NCBI GenBank assembly: GCA_019022495.1 | Contig: JAFEKR010000027.1 | Span: forward strand, 62,001-126,000 | Source: Epichloe hybrida | Taxonomy: Eukaryota; Ascomycota; Sordariomycetes; Hypocreales; Clavicipitaceae | Direction of reading: 5' to 3' | Length of the DNA stretch: 64,000 bases | In this document: positions 57,926-64,000 of the stretch, piece by piece | Numbering within the stretch: position 1 is the stretch's first letter | Layout: every line of letters begins with the position of its first letter | The notes under the pieces: generated by a model | The model's input: only the letters and a program-made list of their open reading frames with translations | Databases searched by the model: none | What the model was told of the DNA's origin: nothing | Program-made: the position numbers and the translations under genes

Positions 57926-60900
57926 AATAATTAGCCCGGGCGGATACCGACGCTTTCCCTGCGCCTATGATGCCGATAAATTCGGGCAGCCATAAGGATC
58001 TTGTTACCAATAGGTCGGCGGGCCGCGAGGTGAATGGGGCGGCGGGTTGCACCGAGCGGCCGGAAGATCTACATCTCTAGCAAGTCACCATGATGATTTG
58101 CGCTTGATGCCCGACGCGGAACCAAGCATGACATTTATTTATGTACCATGGAGTGCATGTAGAGCATTCACGGGTTGCTTCATTTCTTGAGCCAAGCATA
58201 CATGTACTGTGGCCTGCCGGCTAACTGCATAACCCCCGCCTGGCCTGGGTGGTCTGTGCTAACAGCACGCCGTGATTCACGGGGCAGGCAGTGCGGCCAC
58301 TTGTCACACTTGACAACTCCAAGTCTCCAGAATACAACATATTCTCGTTGACCGCATCAAGAGAGAGGCGGACACATGCACTACTAGCTCTCGTTCCGCA
58401 CATGCCGTGCACCAAAGACCCGCGTGAAATGAGGATGAAAGGCCCGTCCACGGTAGGACGCTGCGTGACTGCGCGACTGCGTCTGCCGTGCAAGCCCGTT
58501 GGTCGATGTGAACAAGACAACACAATCCGCCATGGGAACCACGTCCAATGGAAGCAGAACAAAGTCAAGACATCTTCACGCCAGGCTGCGCCCCTAAAAT
58601 CATACCCAGACAGCAGGATATGCAACAACAAAAAGAAAGAAAAAAGTACGAAATCGGCTGACCAAATCACCAATGAAAGGCGATTCCCTCTAATACTGCA
58701 AGCCGCCCCAAACCACCGGGTCTCACGATCTCGTCAGACATCATCTTTAGCTCAGCCTAGCCTGGCTGGACACATTCTCCGAGCAACCTTTCGCGCGGTA
58801 GTGCGACAAGTGAGACGGGGGAAAAAGCAAAGGGGAAAAAAGCCTCATCCATGCCCATCTTGGAAACGGCACCCCTGACCCTGCGCGGGGCTTTGATCGA
58901 TTGGTCGACAGCGAGGAGCCAACCACGGGTTTCGCGAGGAGGCGCATCCCGAGAATTCCAAATGACGATGAAAAAAAGAAGAAGAAGAAAAGCATCCTGC
59001 GAGCGTTGATTTCTCGCTCGGCCTCGGTTTTTTTTTTTTTTTTTTTTTTTTTGCCTTTGTAAGCGGGTTGTGTGCGGGAGCTCTCGGCTCCGACACCACG
59101 GCAGAGGGATGCCGCACTAAACTCAATTCTGTCGGCAAGCCGCGGAAAGCTTCCTGGCCAACTCCAAAACGCATTTACATGTACACAAGGGTTTGGTCGG
59201 CTTCAGATATGTCACATTTCGATCAATGAGAGATCGTTGTCGCCCCCCTTTCTTAACCCGATCGGTAGTCCACGACGCGAGTGCGCGCATCGAAGCATCA
59301 ACTAAAACTTGAAATCCCTGCCCCGATGCGTCAAGTGTACAGACGGAAGAAAACGTTGGTCTTTTGGCCGTGCAAATCCGAGAACCCGGGACAGCCTCTC
59401 ATCAACCATGAGATGGACTCCACCGTGGAAATGTGGGGGGAAGAGGGAGAGAAGAAAACGAACTGCAGGTTGTACGGCTTGCAGACGTCACGTACAGCCA
59501 GTGGCGGGCATCACTCCCAAGAAGCGTGGTCAATCGGTGGCTTGCGGGTTGGGAGAATGCATTCACTTGCCTTTTTTCGAGGAGCTCCCCATTGCCTGAT
59601 GGGTTTTAAAGATGCACCTCTGCTACCTGCCCTGTGCGGCACATTCCCACGTTGTCAATGAACAACTCCGCAAGTCGATCTGGAACTACGCTGGTTCCGG
59701 AAGGAGATGGGCAGAACTTAGCCCGATGATCGTTCTTGACACCAAATAACTGCGACTCGGACATTAAACGCACCCGCAGACGGGACCCCCGACCTTTTAA
59801 CTGACGCCATTTCCTATGCTTGCCAACTACGGACTAACAGAATCAACAAAGTGCCATGTTTAACCTCTTCCCACTGCCGTGCCACGACCCCTGGCGGCCC
59901 CCCCCCCCCGGTGTTCCCTCTGGCTTCATCCCGCGCGGCAAGAAGCGAGAAAAGCCGATTTACGTCGGGGCAGGCGGGACGAGGGAAAATGCACAGGCAC
60001 GAGCTAGCAAGAGCCCGTCAGTTGATGGCGTCCTTGGTTCCAAAAAGCTAGGGCCAAGGACACGAGCGTAATTTGGGGAAACAAGGTGTGGAAAAAAAAA
60101 AAGTGTATTTTTCAAAGCATCTTCTTTCACGAGGGATTCCCGTCTTTTTCGAATCGCAGGATCATAGGACGAGAAGAGGGATGACGCCGCGTCTGGATCC
60201 GCCATCGCACGAGCAAATCCACAATGGCCTATTGTCCACCACGCCCCTCGGTGACGGTGACAAAGGGGTCGGTCGTCGGTGGCACAGAGAAGACGAGAGA
60301 ATCTTTGTCGCGGTTAATTGCTATTCCCCGATGGCGCTGCAGGTACATCGGTGAGCAAGGCACGCTTGGCCGGAACTTGCAAGCAAAGACCACTTCTCGA
60401 CCATGGCATTTTCTATTTCTGTTTCCATGCACCGGTGAGTGGACGTATGCAGAGCAGACGGGCTCATTGGTGCGGAAAAGAAGAGTAGTCGATATCGGCC
60501 CAATTCGCACATTCTCGAGTTGGAAAGCTGAGCTGTTGTCTTCAACGTGATACGATGGGGTCCCGGTGATTCCGAAGAATTTCCAGAGTCTCTGTTGCTG
60601 CTGCTTCGGAATTAACTAGGACCTACTGTGCGATGCCGGTCCTGTTCTGCAGCGGGGGGAAGCCGGGTCGAGTTTGAGAAACAACAGCCTACAACTTCAC
60701 ATTATTCGCAACGCAAATCCCTCGAGCAAATGACACATCTTGTCTTGTCTATCGAATGCGGATTCAGGGACAGCTTGGTGTGAAGGTGACGAATGATGAT
60801 GCGCGGGGTGGAGACAGAAAAGGGGCCCATCAGCCCCAATCAGCCCCAAGCCAGAAACCATTGTTGGTTAGGAGTTCTAGAACAGACCCCCCCCCGGCCT

Positions 60901-61409
60901 TCATGTTGCCTAGTCGCGGACGAGATGGTCTTGCACAAAGAAGCGCTAGTAACGAGTAAACTCTTCAAAAAAAAAAAAAAAAGACAAGAATCAATAGCTC
61001 CGTTGCCAATCATGTAACGCCGCCCCTAGGTGATGAAACCCAGAAAAATTTTACAATGCAGGTTCGCACCTCGAGGTTTCCCAGTCTTTTTCAAATCCCG
61101 TATTGCGTATGCAGTGTTTCCGATCCTTGCGCCGATAATAAGATTGCATGGCCACTGCCCGACCATGATGAGTGTAGTGAGATGTGGATATTCAAACAGT
61201 TTCCTTTTTTTTTTCCCCAGTCTTTGCCTTTTCACCCGCTTTGCGGCCGTCGTAGCGGGTGCCCAACGGCTTCATTAGCCTCGCCCATGTGTTGTATTGG
61301 TGATGGGGGGTCCCGCAGCAAACCGAGGAGCCTTCGGGGCCACGAATACGCTGCTATTATGCAGATATGTGGTGCGGATGCGACGCCATCCTGGAAGTTG
61401 GTCGTCGAA
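57926..61409. other. 3.5-kb GC-normal stretch without a supported gene
   Basis: Several ORFs of 80-195 codons exist on both strands (for example 58291-58878), but none has a domain, a credible intron structure or balanced composition. It has a T25 run at 59028-59052 and other homopolymer tracts, such as C9-10 at about 59899-59910 and A15 near 60967. It may hold non-coding transcripts or genes with short exons that I could not assemble. Confidence 0.4.
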
Positions 61410-61858
61410 TCATTTTGGCCCAGGGGTGATTACTCGGTTGTTGCCTTTCGCGGCAGGCCGCTGAAGATGCGAGGTTAGCATAGTGCAACATGGACACGCC
61501 CATGTCATTTGATAGGTAGGGTGAGCGCGGCCTGGTCCAGACATACAGCAGATATCGTCGCCCCTGTGAGATAACAATGGTTGGTCAGCCGTTTGGGGTT
61601 CTTGGAAAGAAAGGGGGGAAAAAGAGAACGGAGACGTTGGTTGTCTCGCGGCTCTTCTGTAGATGCGTACTGACCAGTATTGCTTGCTGACAATGGTGGG
61701 TGGGCACCTTCGTTCGGTCTCGATGTACTTGGAGCACCATGACTCGACCAAATGGTAGTGATGCTGGCAGCTCAACTCTTTCTACGACACCAGCTGGTTA
61801 AGATATCTCCAGCCATGTGTTCGGTACGAAAATGACCTACGTAGATGTAGTTGCACAT
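61410..61858 (-). CDS. Small cysteine-containing fungal protein, 92 aa, three exons
   Basis: Assembled from exons 61841-61858, 61675-61781 and 61410-61563. Introns of 59 bp (GTAGGT...CGTAG) and 111 bp (GTCAGT...CACAG, with a CTGAC branch site) keep frame. The product starts MCNYIYKELSCQHHYHLVES, then WCSKYIETERRCPP, and has two CC pairs later (DDICCM, CPCCTM). The MCxY...C..H.....AWC..Y...H/RRCPP arrangement matches small fungal proteins I recall as hypothetical, with regularly spaced Cys/His that may bind a metal. There is no signal peptide. A TATATAA box lies about 185 bp upstream (62040-62046). The last exon is the least certain part. Confidence 0.58.
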
Positions 61859-63426
61859 GTTGGCTCGTCGAGGACGTCTTTGTTGAACGGATGGGGGGGG
61901 GTTATCAAGACTAGGTGACGGAGGTTGCAGATGGTTCTCAGATAAGAACAGAGAGAGGGAGAGAAAAGGTTGGTTGGTATAGAAAGTAAGAGGCTTGCTT
62001 GGAGCCTTGGTCCAAGCCAAAAGGGTGGTAGAGTGGTGCTATATAAGAACAAGCACCGGATGTCGGATCACGACAGATGGACAAGAAAGAGGGGGAGTGA
62101 GTAAGGTGGTCGGCAAGAATGTTCAAGCAGATGGGTTGGACGGTGAGACGATGTTACAAGGAAGCGCGAGGTGTGTGTGTGTACGTGTATGAATATGGAC
62201 GGACTGGCGGAATCGAGTTGGTCTGGCTTATAGTCTATGAAACAACGAGAGGCTCTTCAAGGAGGGATGGCGTGTATATGTATTCAGAGTGCGCAGTGAC
62301 AGACAGTTGGAGAAGGAGCTGCTTCACAGGGTCTGGCCTGGTCAACGAGATAGCCCGGGTCTCCTCTTCGCCACATGGCCCTGGCCCTGGCCCTGGCCCT
62401 GGCCCTGGCTCTGGCTGCCCCCCTGGGCAGTCCAACACCAACCAAGCAGACAGGCGGGCAGGCAGCTGTTAGCGCATCAACAAGTTTGCCGGAAGACTTG
62501 GTTCGCTGTACATGTATGAGGGTGCTGTTGGGTGCCAGGGTGCTCACTTGCTGTTGCGTTGCACCCCCACCCCTCCCAGGAAGATTCTACACCCACTGTA
62601 GACGAGGGGGGCGTGTAGCGTGCGCTGGAGCAGCAGAGCAGAATCAGGGCTTCTGGGGGTGCCTGGCCCATGTGTGGAACCCGGGCCAGCGGTTTGAGCG
62701 AGTGCCCCCAAGCCGACACTAGACACAGCGCATTTGGTTGGGTATGTATGTACCCCGTACACTGTCACTGTACATAATCATGCACGATGGCACGTGCGAG
62801 TGAATCAATCTACATGTACATGTAGCGAGGATAAGCCCCTGTTTCCAAGTTTTCCCCATGAACAAGGAGGATAGCCTACATGAGCAGCCAAGGTCCGCAT
62901 CATCATGGTTTATCCGAGAATGCGTAATTAGTCAAGGTTCAATAATGAACATTCAGCATGTATGCATGTAGGAGATTTGAGCGGTGGGACCCTAAGCGAT
63001 TATCTGCAAAGTCCAAGACCAGGACGGGCCCTATCTACATGTACATAGTCCAGGCTTTTTTTTTCCTACCCATTCTGAGCTAATTAAAACAGCGCCTTCG
63101 TGTTCCAGACACAGGACGTTGGCCGGCTCCGGTTCCCCTGTCATTCCAGCGCAGTGCCGCCATGGACAAAATGTGTCGGTGACTCGGTGGTGGATTCATA
63201 GCCAAGTCATATTAACCTCTGCCTCATAATCCGTACACCAATTAATTCCTCGTCGCCAAGCCCAAGCGTCTCAGCTCGCTTGTCGCCCAGCCAGCCAGAC
63301 GTACATCACGGTACATGTACATATGATAAGCTGTGCAATCCGAGACGAGACGAGACGTGACCGGACATCCAACATGGCCCAAGGCTATACTGCTTGCACG
63401 ACGTGGAAATGTGCGTGACCTCACTT

Positions 63427-63468
63427 CGCACACGCTTCGCACACGCCTCGCACACGCCTCGCACACGT
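63427..63468. repeat. 11-bp tandem array (CACACGCCTCG)
   Basis: Nearly four consecutive units of TCGCACACGCC/T. Confidence 0.88.
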
Positions 63469-63965
63469 AGTCAGGCGTCTGCATCTGCATGCTATGTATG
63501 CACACGTTTCGCAGAGGACGAGCATGTCGATATCGCCAGAGCTCGGACAGACGTAGAGTAGACAGACGCAGACAGACAGTACGTGGCACCGCACTCTGGT
63601 TCGGCTCCGGTCTGGTCTATGTGCGTAGCTTTCATGCGGTATGGTATGCAAGTACATATGGGGATGTGAAAACCCCGATGGCCCAACGGCCAGCCAACTT
63701 CGAACTGGCCAGGCCAGGCTGGCGTGGCCTGGCTGACGTGCTTGGTTCACCTTCCAGAGCGAGCCAAGCGCAAATGAATCAATCAATCATTCAATTGCCA
63801 GCGAGACCCGGAGTGGCGGGTCAATAGAAAAGTGCGCGATGGACCGTATGTACAAGATACATTGGATACATAGGGGTCGGCCTTTTGAGAACCCGTGTGA
63901 CTCCCCGTGAGACTCCAGTTCGAGCCTGGGTGTGCTTGTTGGGCAATCATGGTGCCGTTCGTCGA

Positions 63966-64000
63966 TGTGATGCGATGCGATGCGATTCGATGCGATTCGA
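63966..64000. repeat. (GATGC)n / (GATTC)n pentanucleotide array at the window edge
   Basis: Interspersed GATGC, GATGT and GATTC units reach the last base, so the array probably continues outside. The same unit is found in a GT25 intron at 9638-9672. Confidence 0.85.

Larger units (their letters stand above)
61859..64000. other. 2.1-kb stretch to the right end without a supported gene
   Basis: No ORF of quality. It is rich in short repeats: CCCTGG units at about 62379-62412, an 11-bp CACACGCCTCG array at about 63427-63468, and the palindrome ACATGTACAT at about 62507, 62813, 63037 and 63312. GATGC pentanucleotides begin at about 63966 and run to the edge. The first 200 bp should be the promoter of the 92-aa gene. 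Confidence 0.45.

Noticed and set aside
58291..58878. 195-codon plus-strand ORF
   Set aside because: Very basic, no hydrophobic core pattern, ends in low-complexity Lys/Arg; not supported as a gene.
63925..63955. tRNA-like T-arm (CCAGTTCGAGCCTGG)
   Set aside because: No matching acceptor stem, D-arm or A box upstream.

Overview
This window is nuclear DNA of a filamentous ascomycete (Pezizomycotina, most likely a sordariomycete such as a hypocrealean). Short GT-AG introns of about 56-114 bp interrupt the genes. The gene set is fungal: WSC-domain wall protein, Rxt3, SidL-type acyltransferase, secreted RNase T1 and Btn1. Two blocks of very AT-rich, stop-riddled transposon sequence alternate with GC-rich gene DNA, as expected from repeat-induced point mutation (RIP). 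Species cannot be read from the sequence.

Layout. 1-13.6 kb is gene DNA: a 5'-truncated multi-WSC protein, a small unknown family, an RNase Z-like metallo-beta-lactamase, two adjacent minus-strand glycosyltransferases (a type II GT-A enzyme and a five-exon GT25 enzyme) and the vacuolar protein Btn1/CLN3. 13.8-22.4 kb is the first transposon block: a 374-bp inverted-repeat element with a 9-bp target duplication, then a degenerate Copia retrotransposon (233-bp LTRs, TTAAC duplication) whose gag is split by a 5'-truncated LINE with a 15-bp duplication. 22.4-41.9 kb is gene DNA: cytochrome c heme lyase, a RUS/DUF647 protein, mevalonate diphosphate decarboxylase, an unknown 304-aa protein behind a minisatellite, the mitochondrial calcium uniporter, a SidL-like acyltransferase, the SDH assembly factor SDHAF4, Rxt3 and RNase T1. 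43.65-57.9 kb is the second block: a minus-strand Copia element (307-bp LTRs, TTATC duplication), unassigned AT-rich DNA and a Helitron with Rep and PIF1-like helicase remnants. 57.9-64 kb returns to normal composition but is gene-poor; I could support one small three-exon cysteine-containing gene there.

How the genes relate. There is no obvious metabolic cluster. Three genes of mitochondrial function (heme lyase, MCU, SDHAF4) lie within 13 kb, and mevalonate decarboxylase and the hydroxyornithine acyltransferase supply sterols/isoprenoids and siderophores. The two glycosyltransferases are probably secretory-pathway neighbours. The strongest unusual signals are structural: nested, dateable transposon insertions, outer LTR edges that escaped RIP, a Helitron whose catalytic HUH histidines read as tyrosines, back-to-back inverted repeats upstream of MCU, a 62-66-bp minisatellite upstream of an unknown gene, and short palindromic motifs scattered between genes. 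I found no convincing new defence, toxin or biosynthetic system.
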